NCBI GenBank assembly: GCA_037957365.1
Contig: JARHVA010003634.1
Span: 1,706,001 to 1,770,000, forward strand
DNA length: 64,000 nt
Reading direction: 5' to 3'
Source: Torreya grandis
Taxonomy: Eukaryota; Streptophyta; Pinopsida; Cupressales; Taxaceae
Shown here: one piece after another, positions 23,540 to 39,281 of the stretch
Position numbering within the stretch: the stretch's first letter is position 1
Layout of the letters: every line of letters starts with the position of its first letter
Program-made: the position numbers and the translations under genes
Notes under the pieces: generated by a model
The model's database searches: none
Told to the model about the DNA's origin: nothing
The model's input: only the letters and a program-made list of their open reading frames with translations

Positions 23540-23900
23540 GCATAATAACATAGAATCTTGGGTATTAGATTCTGGTGCATCTTTCCATGCTACCCCTAAC
23601 AGAGAGTATTTCAGTGACTATATCCATGGAGATTTTGGAATAGTGTACTTAGGGGATGATGAGCCTTGTAAGATTACTGGCAAAGGTAAAGTGCAGCTGA
23701 AGATGCAGAATGGCAACACATGGGTGTTGAGAGAAGTGATGCATGTCCCTAGTTTGAAGAGAAATTTGATTTCTGCAGGTAAGCTAGGTGATGAGGGTTG
23801 TACAGTAACTCTCACAGCAGATTCTTGGAAGGTGACCAAGGGTGCACTAGTTATGGCCAGAGGTAAGAGAGAAGGTACTCTCTATTTGTGTAATTGTGTT
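23540..23900 (+). other. Copia protease domain
   Basis: SWVLDSGASFHATPNREYFS with the catalytic DSGAS at 23568-23582 is followed by conserved MHVPSLKRNLISAGKLGDEG and KGALVMARGKREGTLY segments. It is an aspartic protease that would cut the polyprotein. No damage is visible in this stretch. Confidence 0.92.
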
Positions 23901-23934
23901 ACTAACAAATCTCCTTCAGTTTTATCTACTTCAG

Positions 23935-24790
23935 GTGTGGATTGTAAATTGTGGCACTCAAGGCTTGGCCACATGAGTGAGAAGGGGATGTCAATACTTA
24001 AGTCTAAAGGTATGCTTTCAGATTTGAAAAGTATGGATCTAGAGTTTTGTGAGCACTGTGTATTTGGGAAACAGAAAAGGGTTAGTTTTCTCAAGACTGG
24101 GTCTACTAAGAAAAGGCAGAAGTTGCAGCTTGTTCACACAGACGTGTGGGGACCGGCTCAGGTAGCCTCTATTGGCGGATCACGGTACTATGTTACATTC
24201 ATAGATGACGCCACAAGAAAGGTATGGATCTACTGTATTAAAAAGAAATCTGATGTTTTTGAGACTTTTAAGTTTTGGAAGGCTATGGTTGAGAATGAAA
24301 CAGGCAGAAAGTTAAAGTGCCTGAGATCTGATAATGGCGGTGAGTTCTGCAGTCTTAAGTTCAAATTGTATTGTTATACACAAGGAATCCATAGGCAAAG
24401 GACGGTTCCAAGGACACCTTAGCAAAATAGTATTGCTGAAAGGATGAACAGAACTATCATGGAGCGTGCAAGATGTATGAGATTGCATGCAGGGTTGCCC
24501 TTAGAGTTTTGGGCAGAAGCAATTGACACCGCAGTGTACCTGATTAACAGAGGACCCTCTACAGCTCTGGATGGTGGAATTCCAGAAGAGGCATGGACAG
24601 GTAAAAAGGTAGATCTCTCATATCTCAAAGTTTTTGGTAGTGAAGCCTTTGTGCATATAGATAAGGAAAATAGAAAGAAACTTGATCCTAAGTCTATGAG
24701 GTGCACGTTTATAGGCTATGGCTCAGATGATTTTGGTTTCAGATTTTGGAATTTAGGAACTAACAAGGTAATCAGGAGCCGTGATGTTGT
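23935..24790 (+). other. Copia integrase domain
   Basis: The zinc-binding part reads LWHSRLGHMSEKG (near 23946) and CEHCVFGK (near 24048). The catalytic core has Asp in HTDVWGP (24141-24143), Asp in LRSDNGGEF (24330-24332) and Glu in IAERMNRT (24438-24440), with 35 residues between the last two. The first nonsense codon (24420-24422) falls between the second Asp and the Glu. The C-terminal part includes WAEAIDTAVYLINRGPSTAL and YLKVFGSEAFVHI. Confidence 0.93.
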
Positions 24791-24929
24791 TTTCAATGAA
24801 AGAGTGATGTACAGTGATCAGATAAGGAAGCTGGATCAATCTGGGCAGAGCAATAGTGAATTGGACGAAGTTATGGTCCAAAATGAGCTCGCGAGAAAAA
24901 GAAATAATCACTTGCAGGAAAACACAGAG

Positions 24930-25080
24930 ACCGACGTCGGCAGGTTGGGAACCGGCGTTGGCAGTACAGAAACCAATGTCGGTCATACAGAGATCGACGT
25001 CGGCAGACTAGGCACCGAGGTCGGTCAGGCAGAACCGACGACGACGAGTGACAGGTCTACAGGTGGCCGAGGTCGGTCAC
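24930..25080 (+). repeat. In-frame 21-bp minisatellite in the integrase-RT linker
   Basis: Five units of 21 bases (24930-24950, 24951-24971, 24972-24992, 24993-25013, 25014-25034), each a variant of ACCGACGTCGGC plus a 9-base spacer. They encode heptapeptides TDVGRLG, TGVGSTE, TNVGHTE, IDVGRLG and TEVGQAE. Diverged copies continue to 25080. The 12-base part is the same palindrome that is clustered in the LTR. Confidence 0.9.
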
Positions 25081-25229
25081 TGTCAGAAAATTTGGGTGGA
25101 CAGATTGTTGAAAACAAGTCCAAGACACCCACCAGGAGGTCTGAAAGGGTAAGTAAGCCTCCAATTAGATATTCTCCTTCCTTATATTATTTATTGCTAA
25201 CTGATGGTGGAGAACCAGAGAGTTTTGAA

Positions 25230-26120
25230 GAAGCATTACAGGTGGAGTCCAGGAGTAAGTGGGAGCGTGGCATGGTTGAGGAGATGGAGTCCTTAAGAGA
25301 GAACCAAACATGGGATTTGGTTGAGTTGCCAGCTGGTAAGAGAACACTGAAGAACAGATGGAGCTACAGGTTAAAGGAAAGTGAGGATGGACAGATGCGA
25401 TATAAGGCCAGATTAGTAGTAAAAGGATTTGCACAAAAGCCAGGTATTGACTTTGGTGAAATTTTTTCTCCTGTTGTTAAGATGACTTCTATAAGGGTTG
25501 TATTGTCTTTGGTTGCTTTTGAGGATTTACATCTCGAGCAGCTAGATGTTAAGACAGCATTTCTTCATGGAGATTTGGATGAGGAAATTTATATGGAACA
25601 GCCAGAAGGATTTGAGGTCAAGGGTAAGGAGAAGTTTGTGTGCAGGTTGAAGAAAAGCTTGTATGGCCTCAAGTAAGCTCCAAGGCAATGGTACTTGAAA
25701 TTTGACAGGTTTATGACTGAGCATGGCTACAGTAGGTGTCAATCAGACCATTGTGTGTATTTCAAGAGATTCGATAATGGTAGATATATTATTCTATTGT
25801 TGTATGTAGATGACATGCTGGTTGCAGGGTCTCACATGTAGGATATCTCTGAGCTTAAGGAGAAGTTAGCTCAAACATTTGCCATGAAGGATTTGGGAGC
25901 AGCAAAGAAGATCCTCGGCATGAGCATTAGGAGAGACAGGAAAAATCACAGGTTGATATTGTCTCAAGAAGATTATGTGAACAAGGTGTTGGAGAGGTTT
26001 AATATGCAAGATGCAAAACCGGTAAGTACACCTATGGCTGGACATTTTAAGCTAAGCAAAGAACAATGTCCCAATTCACATGAAGAGGTAGAGTACATGA
26101 GTACGGTTCCATATTCTTCC
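25230..26120 (+). other. Copia reverse transcriptase domain
   Basis: It reads WERGMVEEMESLRENQTWDL, RYKARLVVKGFAQKPGIDFG, LEQLDVKTAFLHGDLDEEIY (first catalytic Asp) and YVDDMLVAG (25803-25814 for YVDD). Stops lie at 25674 (after SLYGLK) and 25839. Downstream KDLGAAKKILGMSIRRDRKN and ERFNMQDAKPVSTPMAGHFK are intact. Confidence 0.93.
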
Positions 26121-26761
26121 GCAGTAGGGAGTTTGATGTATGCAATGGTGTGTACTAGACCAGATATTGCCCAAGCAGTGGGAGTAGTAAGTATATGGCC
26201 AATCTAGGTAAGGAACATTGGAAGGCAGTTCAATGGATCCTTAGATATCTGAGAGGAACTAGCAGCAAGCATTTATGCTATGGAGGTTCAGATACTTCTC
26301 TACATGGCTATGTAGATTCAGATATGGCAGGGGATTTGGATGGCAGGAGGAGCACCATAGGTTATGTTTTTACTGTAGGTGGAACAGTGGTTAGTTGGAT
26401 ATCTAAGTTGCAGAAGGTTGTAGCCTTGTCAACTATAGAAGCAGAGTATATTGCAGCTACAGAAGCTAGCAAGGAGATGATATGGATGACACGGTTCATG
26501 GAAGAGCTTGGAAGGGAGCATGGGAGTTGCAGATTGTATAGTGACAGTCAGAGTGCAATCCATTTGGCAAAGAACTCGGCCTTTCATTCTAGAACCAAGC
26601 ACATACAGCTAAGGTACCATTTCATACGGTAGGTATTGGAAGATGGTGAGTTGACGTTGGAGAAGATCCATACAGACAAGAATCCTGCTGATATGCTAAC
26701 AAAGCCGGTTACTAAGGAGAAGTTGAATCTTCATTCAACTTCTATTGGTCTTCATGATTGA
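26121..26761 (+). other. Copia RNase H domain and polyprotein C-terminus
   Basis: SAVGSLMYAMVCTRPDIAQA leads to a frameshift near 26180 (reading VSIWPI then stop in one frame; MANLGKEHWKAVQWILRYL in the next). The RNase H signatures HGYVDSDMAGDLDGRRSTIG, STIEAEYIAATEASKE and LYSDSQSAIHLAKNSAFHSR follow. After TAG 26630-26632 the frame continues through KIHTDKNPADMLTKPVT to the final stop at 26759-26761. Confidence 0.92.
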
Positions 26762-26821
26762 GTTGAAGATGGAGGAGCTAGAAGATGATGCTGTACAGGT
26801 TGGTGCAGCTGGTTTATCTCC

Positions 26822-26832
26822 AAGTGGGAGAT
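26822..26832 (+). other. Polypurine tract of the copia element
   Basis: aagtgggagat lies directly before the 3' LTR. Confidence 0.85.
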
Positions 26833-27571
26833 TGTTAGGGTGTGGAGCTAAAAGCTTCACCAAGGAGCATACTTAAACAGGTTCAGGTCTACACAGACGC
26901 CGGCATCGATCAGGAGCGACTGACGTTGGTTAGTAGCAGTTGCAGAGGCGCCGACATCGACAGAAGGGTCGGCCGGCGATGGTCACAGGCGAACTGGCAG
27001 GAACTGACGTCGGTTACCTGCGTGTCCAAAAATCTATTTCCGTGGACAGCAGCGAGTGTTTGCATGATAAGTTTGAGTCGTGGACTCAAGCTTGCGTCTC
27101 TATTATTAGCAATATTATTTTTAGAGCCCTTGTTCAAGAGGCTTAACTGTTTGTTGTAAGAGCATGCTCAAGTTTCCTATTTCTATATGTAGGAAGATCT
27201 TCTTAGCTTAGAATTATAGTGTTGTAAGTGTAAGAGAAGTGTAGAACTGTAATAGTAGAACATTGTGAATGTTTGAAGGACAGTACAGAGTTGCATCAAT
27301 CCAGGTTGTTGGATTTGAGTGTACTTGAGAGAGAGCTCTTGAGGAATAAAGATCTAGTGAGAGATCTTGTGTGCATCTGAGAGAGGTGTGGAAGAACGAA
27401 GTTTCTTCAAATTGTATTCCTATTGTAAAGAGTTTCAATACAAGTTTTCAGGGTGTTTTCTTGTATATCTTGTTCTGTGCTATTTATCATTTCAGTTACT
27501 TATCTATCTAATTTATTTCCGCATTTATTGCTTTCACAAGTGTAATCTATTGTTGGTTTGATCCCCCAACA
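26833..27571 (+). repeat. 3' LTR of the copia element
   Basis: 739 bp, TGTTAGGGTG to TCCCCCAACA. By eye 17 of the 24 substitutions separating it from the 5' LTR fall in the first 200 bases, around the palindromes. All 17 are transitions. Right target duplication AAAGA lies at 27572-27576. Confidence 0.97.
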
Positions 27572-27576
27572 AAAGA

Positions 27577-30500
27577 TGACCTACACAGATAAATACATAG
27601 TGAATCATAGTGAATGTATGTTAAACATGTGCATAGAATGCTAGACTATATCAACAAGTTTTATCTAATACTATAGAAATAAAAATATATAATAAATGAT
27701 AATATATAAAAGTGTCAAAGAAAACCTTCAATTTTTACCTCATGTCAGCTTCACCAAAATGTATATACGAGAATGTGAATCTGATCTACAAATCAATCCT
27801 AGCTCGAAGAAGATAAATGACACTAGCACTTCCACTTTTTGGTACATTTAGATAATCAGGGTCATGACCAATATGGTTCTATTAGACCTAACTAAGGGGT
27901 CCCTTACCACAACAATCTCATTAGAGAGGGTTCCAAAGCCTCTAGTCAAGAAATACCATATGATAACCCTATATAGGTCCTATGTTTTCTCAGTCACAAG
28001 TAAATGACAAAATAAATCAAAATCTAACCTAGTAGTCACCAAAGCATGTGGCATAAAATAGGGGTAGTAAACATAAAAGTAAACATGAATAGAATAAATC
28101 CACTCAAGTCAATTTAGAGGTAATCCTAATATATGGAGATAGAAACATATAAGATAAAAAATGCAAATCTATCTACTTTATTAAAAAAGATCAAGAGTTA
28201 GGAATACTTACCTGTGAAGATGAACCCATTGAGACTGAATCTCTCCCTTGGATAAGGTGCTTCACAAGATATTGTTGTGGTTTTAAAGTATAATAAACAT
28301 AGGTAAGCTCTAAGCTACACAATTTCTCCTATGCATCTAAAAGACTTCTCCAAATAGACAAGATTCATATCTCTAAGTGTAGTATTCAAAACCTAATAAA
28401 TACTCCTCAAGTAGAATGATGGATAAATAGATGCATAAATAATGACTTATTGCTTATCTTTCTATCTGAAATGGAAAAATATTGTGTATATATAGCTAGA
28501 TGTAACCTTAAACTCTTCTGAAGTTTTAGCCTATAGAGTCAGACCAATCAATCATTTATCTTTAATTATTAAAATTAGTTAGGTCCTATATTGGGTAGGA
28601 TTATCCTTCCCTAATCTCATAATGTGCTCATGTATATTTTAAGCATAGGGCTAGCTTAGGCTAACCTTATTTAATAAAACTCAAAAGGAGATGTTGGCTT
28701 AGGTAGGGGCTATATGAGGTAGTGAACTTATTGAAAGATTGTGTAAAGGAGGATTTAAACCTTATGTAAATGTATAGGAAAGGTTTGTGTTAGTTTCAAG
28801 TGGTGGTATGGGGGACACAAATATTTATAAGCATCAACAGTCAGGCCAACCCTTTCTCAGTGCAACCTTTAAGGTGTGCATTCAAAGAGATTGAGACTCA
28901 ACATGTTCTTGTAAGAGAGAAATAATCATTAATTGATGAAGCTTTAATAATATTGTGTGTATACACTAAGTATTGGGACATTCAAAATGTTATTAGGATG
29001 TCCTTAATTACATAATAATTATTTAGTACCATAATTAGTATAATTATGTATACAATATATAAATAGAAGAAAAGTGTTTACAATTTATTGTATTCCATAT
29101 AAGGATCTTATTCAACCAAATAAATTTCATATTCCACTCCTATCACCACCATAGCCTATTATATAACTTGTATAGGTTCATTATACAAAGCAAATTTAGA
29201 GGAATTTAATTTTATTCCCCATAATAAAAGTGCTTAAGTTATTATTACGTATGAGATCTATTCAATATTCCAACACCCATCATCCAATCCATCACACCCT
29301 AAGATATTTTTACAAAGAGACTCACATGTTCCACAATGAACATAATCAATTTTTTAAATATTATCTATCACATTCCAAAATATATTATGAGTACTAGGTT
29401 TACACATAATATGAAATATCATAACAATCATGATAATAATTTTGGGTATATTATAGCATGAGATAACCTCTCTGATTAAAATATAAATACATATAGGACT
29501 AATCACACATGACTGGTGTATACACATAATATTTATAAACTTTATCATTTACTAACACTTTCTCTATTGTAGGAACCTATCTAGTTTTAATCTCTCTAAG
29601 TGCTTGCATCAATGGGTACGCTGGAAAATGGATGAGAAGACCATTGGTGATTTGAAATATTTTTGTTTAATCATATCACTCCTACCACTAGTCCATCTTC
29701 CTTAGAGTGTTTATCATTTTAACTCCTATGATATCTCTTTGAAATCCTAAAATATGGCTAAGTCTGAAATCTAGTGGGAGACTCCAAAACCTAGAATTTA
29801 CATTATAGCTCATAGAGGTCTAAAATCACTCTCAATCACCCTAAAATTATATATAAGATATGAATTAAACTATAATAAATTATATGTCCACACCTAAATG
29901 TCAACTTATATTTAAATTTAAATTATATATATATACTACTTCTTTCAACACCTATCATTCCTTGATACTCTAGGAAATTCTACTTTGAATATTCCCTAAC
30001 TAAGAAAAACTACTTTTCCTATTAGGTCATCTATGGTCAACTTATTTTCCAAAGTTATGGTGCACATTAAATAATGAGGTCAAACATGGTCGACTTAGTT
30101 TAAGGTCGAATGGCATTTTTTTACAATTGGGTCATGGCAAGTTGATCTTGGATAAAATTTTGGAAGGGCTAGGACCTATCCATTGCTATAAATGCAATCT
30201 TCACTTTAATAAAATAGATAATAACATTAATGTTTGTATCATTACATCTCACAATTCTACTACATTGACATTTGAAGGAACCATTTATTAGGTTTTACCT
30301 TGGAGGAAAGCTAACTTATCTTGTAGGAAGTCTTGGATACAAGTAGGAATATATTAGCCTATATCTGATTTCAACTAGTGTGATACTTAACAATCCACAT
30401 CAATCTCTATCCAAACACCATTATCCAAGTGGGAGATTGAGACTTGAAAAAATATCTCAAATGTAAGTATCTCCAACTTATGTTTATTTCATTTGATAAA

Positions 30501-31950
30501 TAGATAATGAACAAAGTAATATTTTTTAATGTATAAATCCTTGCTTATATTACCTTTATAGTTAAACTTAGTGTAGATTTAGGGTTTTCTTTTCTTGTTA
30601 TCTTCTACCTTAGGTGATCGAGGCCACCATTTGCCTACCATGATCACTTATTTATTTATTTATTTTTATTTTATACCATCCCCTTTTGTGTTATAATCTT
30701 TGATTACACTACATTAGATTTCATTTTATGCATTAAAAGACCTATTTGTGGTTATTACATGATATTATTTTTCTATATGATTTTTAGCCTTCTCCTTTAG
30801 TTTTGTGTATAAGTTCTCTATTAGTTATGTTTAGCAGGTCAAATTTGATCATGCTACCATTAAAAAAGTAACACAATATATATTAGTTGATTACCTTATC
30901 CAATATTGGATTTAATAACTAAGATTAGTTGCATATCTATCTTAATATTTTTAATACAATAGGTGAGCATTTCCATGATTAATAAAAGACCTACATGTGA
31001 GCATCCCATTGATGGGGTCATATGTTAGCATGGATATAATTAGATAAATTGATTTCCTATAAGAGTGTGTCCTAAATTTTGGTATAAAGAGGCCACATAC
31101 ACTTCTAATATATACTAAAAATATATTGAGTTTTTGTTATTAATATTAATCACACAAATGTGTTTTATCTTATATATACAAAGATGTGATGCATATACAT
31201 TATTCCATTTTAAAAAAATCATTAAGTATTCTTTAATATTTATTTTTGAATTATTTTTATGTTTTTTGGTTTGCCTAGTGGGACATGAAATTATTCATTA
31301 AGATAAATAATTAAATAATAAATAAATATATAATTATAAAAACTAAAATTCATGACCTTTGCATGACATGTTTTATAATTTATGCATTCCATTTATGTTG
31401 TATATCACATAATAGAATATTAAATATATTGTCTCATAAATAAGTGATTTTTATAGTATACGTAAGTGCATTTTAGGAAATACATGTTTCATATGAGATG
31501 GAAATTTATATGTGGGATGTTTGTACACCTATTTTCTACCCTCCTTATATTAGATGCATGCCTACACTAGGGGCATCTCTTTGGTATATATTTTAACATT
31601 AAATTTTTACTAATAAAAAATTCAATAATGAGATAAATAATACTAACAAAATCCTTTAGCTAACAAAATGCAAAATGTCATATCCAAAAGATTACATAGT
31701 ACATTCAATTTCACTTAGGTAAACCCTTTTTGGGTGAATAACTCGACACATTAACTCCTTTATTTTATTAAATCAACCATTTCCACTACAACAATTCACT
31801 ACTAATTTTATTTCTCCCCTAATATATGTGTGATTATATATAGGCATATCAATATGTAACCATCAAAGCATTATTTCAACACATAGGTACCAAAACCATA
31901 GCATATAAAACATGGGAAAAATACACCCAAATACATGTCAATATGGTCCC
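27577..31950. other. Non-coding stretch, nothing recognised
   Basis: About 4.4 kb of AT-rich sequence with no open frame of note and no retroelement signature. The minus-strand frame at 29354-29548 has no support. It may include the 3' LTR of the adjacent minus-strand copia remnant, but no second copy is present for comparison. A short ATTT run lies near 30646-30670. Confidence 0.5.
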
Positions 31951-31959
31951 AAAATTTAT

Positions 31960-33876
31960 ATAAAATATACAACACATTTTAAAAAATATGTCACTTGTTG
32001 AATACTTTACATAGGGTGCCACAAAGTGTTACCTTCATCATCTAAGGGAAACTAAGGTTCACAACAAGAAATATTTTCTAGCACTCATAACCTTTACCAA
32101 TGAATCATCATTTTCACACTTGTATCCATATTTTCCAATAGTATCTTATTTTCATCCAACATTTTGCTTACAAAATGATATTTCACATCAATCTATTTAA
32201 TTATAAAGTGATATTTATGGTTATTTTCTAGACAAATCACACTTGAGAGATACAATTTATCTTTATACCCTTTTAAACAAAATCAAGAGTGGAAATTAAC
32301 ATTTGAATACAAACTAATTCTTTGCTTGCTTGAGTAGTTTCCATGTCCTCAGTGTTTGTGGTGGATATCAAAAAAACAACCATGTTGTTTCATCATCCAA
32401 CTTATATCTCAACCAAACAAGTTGAACACATACCCATTTGTATATCTTTGGCAATCAAGATCTTTATTCTAGTTTGAATCTACAAAATCATTTAGAATTA
32501 ATATTTTTATTATAATAAGATTACCATGATAGTGTATTGCATATTCAGATCCTATGTAGATAGTTGAATATCCTCTTCACTATTTAAATGCTAGTTATGA
32601 TAAAAACCATTGTATACATCACACTCCTAACAACATTAACATATGGGACTACATACATGTCCTCAATTTATTCTTCTTTTTAAAAACATTGTTTAGTAGA
32701 TAAGTTTTTACCAACATGAAATGGATTAATGACAAGATTTATTTATTGAATATTAAAGCTTTGAAATACAAATTCAATGTTCTTCATTTTTTTAACCGTA
32801 GGTTTCTTTTTACCTAGTGGATTTTAATTTCCATGACCAAAATATATTTAATACTAAGACATTTCATATAAGAATGAGATGATAATTAAGACTTAACATG
32901 GCTTATCATTTCATTATTATTACCAATTAGTTGCATGTCTTCTAAAAAGAATACTATGATAATAATTTTTTCACATTTATATTTAAAATAAACACAAGAA
33001 TTAGCTTTGCTTCGTCTAAGCCCAATTCATAACACATACTTGTTATATTTACTATTTCACATTCTTGGTGATTCCTTCAAGTTGTCTAGAGACATTTTCA
33101 GCTTGCACACCAGATAATCCTTTCCCTTTACATTAAATATATTTTACTACACCATGTTTATTTCCTCCTAACGCTCACCATATAGAAAATATATCTTTAC
33201 ATCCATGTGTTCTATTTTATGATCGAAATCAACTAAAATTGATAAAATAACTATAATTTAATGTAATTTTAGTAATCAAAGAAAAAATATTACAAAAATC
33301 AATTCCATAGAATCCATTTTCTACTAGGAGAGCTTTATAGTTCTCCATTTATCCATAATGCATTTATTATTAAACACCCATTGACGACTAACTACTCTTC
33401 TTCTAGGAGGTAAATTTACAAAGTCCCATGTTTGATTTTTATCTAAAGACTCTATTTATTCCTCCATAGCCTTCTTACGAGGCTTATTTTATTTTGAGTT
33501 GAAAGTGTCCTTTATAGTTTTGGGGTCTTCATCAATAATAAAAAAATATTAAAAACATGACTAATGTAAATTAGGAGGAATTTACCTATCATGTGATCCT
33601 ATCACCCAATTTGATCTTCCCAAGACTATCTGGGGTTTCATCTTCATCTTCATTTAAATATTCCTCTTTTAACTCCTGCTCTAGTCTATCTTTTTCAATT
33701 GCTTCAAATTCAAACACTTATTGTCCCTCTTCTTCTTCAAACTAATTTTATTAAAGTTCATCATTTGGATTTTATTATTGTTTTGAAACCCATTTACCAC
33801 TCTAAAGATAAACTATGATGGTAAATAGTGTTCATCATTTGAGGGTTCCATAACTTATATCTCTTCACACTAGTAC
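31960..33876 (-). pseudogene. Copia RT and RNase H remnant, left part of a split element
   Basis: Minus-strand peptides in family order from right to left: EEIESLDKNQTWDFVNLPPR-like near 33420-33480 (one stop inside), VDFDHKIEHMDVKIYFLYGE near 33170-33240, LEDMQLIGNNNEMISHVKS near 32870-32950 (where YVDD would be expected the sequence gives FLED), an ISTTNTEDMETTQASKELVC RNase H stretch near 32310-32370, then a DVKYHFVSKMLDENKILLEN stretch near 32130-32190. Stops and frameshifts are frequent. Gag and protease are not found. The rest of pol lies at 47100-47700, on the far side of the 13.2 kb element inserted at 33882. Confidence 0.75.
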
Positions 33877-33881
33877 CATAT
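33877..33881. repeat. Target site duplication CATAT, left copy
   Basis: CATAT precedes the left 5.2 kb LTR and recurs exactly at 47095-47099 after the right LTR. Confidence 0.8.
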
Positions 33882-39077
<5,196 letters not shown>

Positions 39078-39085
39078 ATTGTTTT

Positions 39086-39104
39086 TGGCACACTTAGTGG
39101 GACT
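39086..39104 (+). other. Primer-site-like sequence of element A
   Basis: TGGCACACTTAGTGGGACT follows the left LTR by eight bases. It matches TGGCATGCCCAGTGGGATC at the same place in the second element (59453-59471). Which tRNA would pair is not certain. Confidence 0.6.
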
Positions 39105-39281
39105 CTTGGTCTAAGAGTTTGAAATATTTTTGGTGTTTTCTTTCAACATCAGCCTTTGGAGGCATCTATCCAAGCATCAATAACAACTCTGAAGTTATAT
39201 CAAGTAGTCAAATATCCCAAGTTATCCTTTGAATATTTTTGGTAACATTTATATTTATGTTATTTCTTTCAATAAGGTTTC

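Larger units (their letters stand above)
22704..26761 (+). pseudogene. Copia gag-pol polyprotein, interrupted by four stops and one frameshift
   Basis: The start chosen is ATG 22704 (MAEESKLRMEKFNGKNYQHW); an upstream in-frame GTG is not needed. One frame runs to 26190 with TAG at 24420-24422 (after VPRTP), TAA at 25674-25676 (after SLYGLK) and TAG at 25839-25841. It then shifts frame near 26180 and runs to TAG 26630-26632 and a final TGA at 26759-26761. The three stops in the first frame sit where family members normally have Gln, fitting C-to-T change. Total coding capacity is about 1,350 codons, normal for the family. Each catalytic motif described under the domain entries is still present apart from one zinc-knuckle Cys. 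Confidence 0.95.
21862..27571 (+). mobile_element. Structurally complete Ty1/copia retrotransposon, Tork/Tnt1-type
   Basis: 5,710 bp with TGTT...AACA LTRs of 741 and 739 bp, a perfect 5-bp target duplication, a Met-type primer site, one polyprotein reading gag, protease, integrase, RT and RNase H, and a polypurine tract. The domain order with integrase before RT defines copia. The protease, integrase and RT strings resemble the Tork/Tnt1 group. Four nonsense codons (24420, 25674, 25839, 26630) and one frameshift near 26180 make it non-autonomous now. By eye the LTRs differ by about 24 substitutions plus a 2-base indel, so this is the youngest insertion in the window but not a recent one. Confidence 0.97.

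Noticed and set aside
24444..25676. Separate second gene starting at ATG 24444 in the copia element
   Set aside because: It is in the same frame as the upstream part and begins inside the integrase core; a single TAG at 24420 separates them, so it is one polyprotein with a nonsense codon.
23093..25742. Several minus-strand frames inside copia pol (for example 24419-24706, 25165-25434)
   Set aside because: Shadows of the plus-strand polyprotein, with no motifs of their own.
26842..27159. 105-codon plus frame spanning the copia 3' LTR start
   Set aside because: Lies in the palindrome zone of the LTR; not open in the same way in the 5' LTR.
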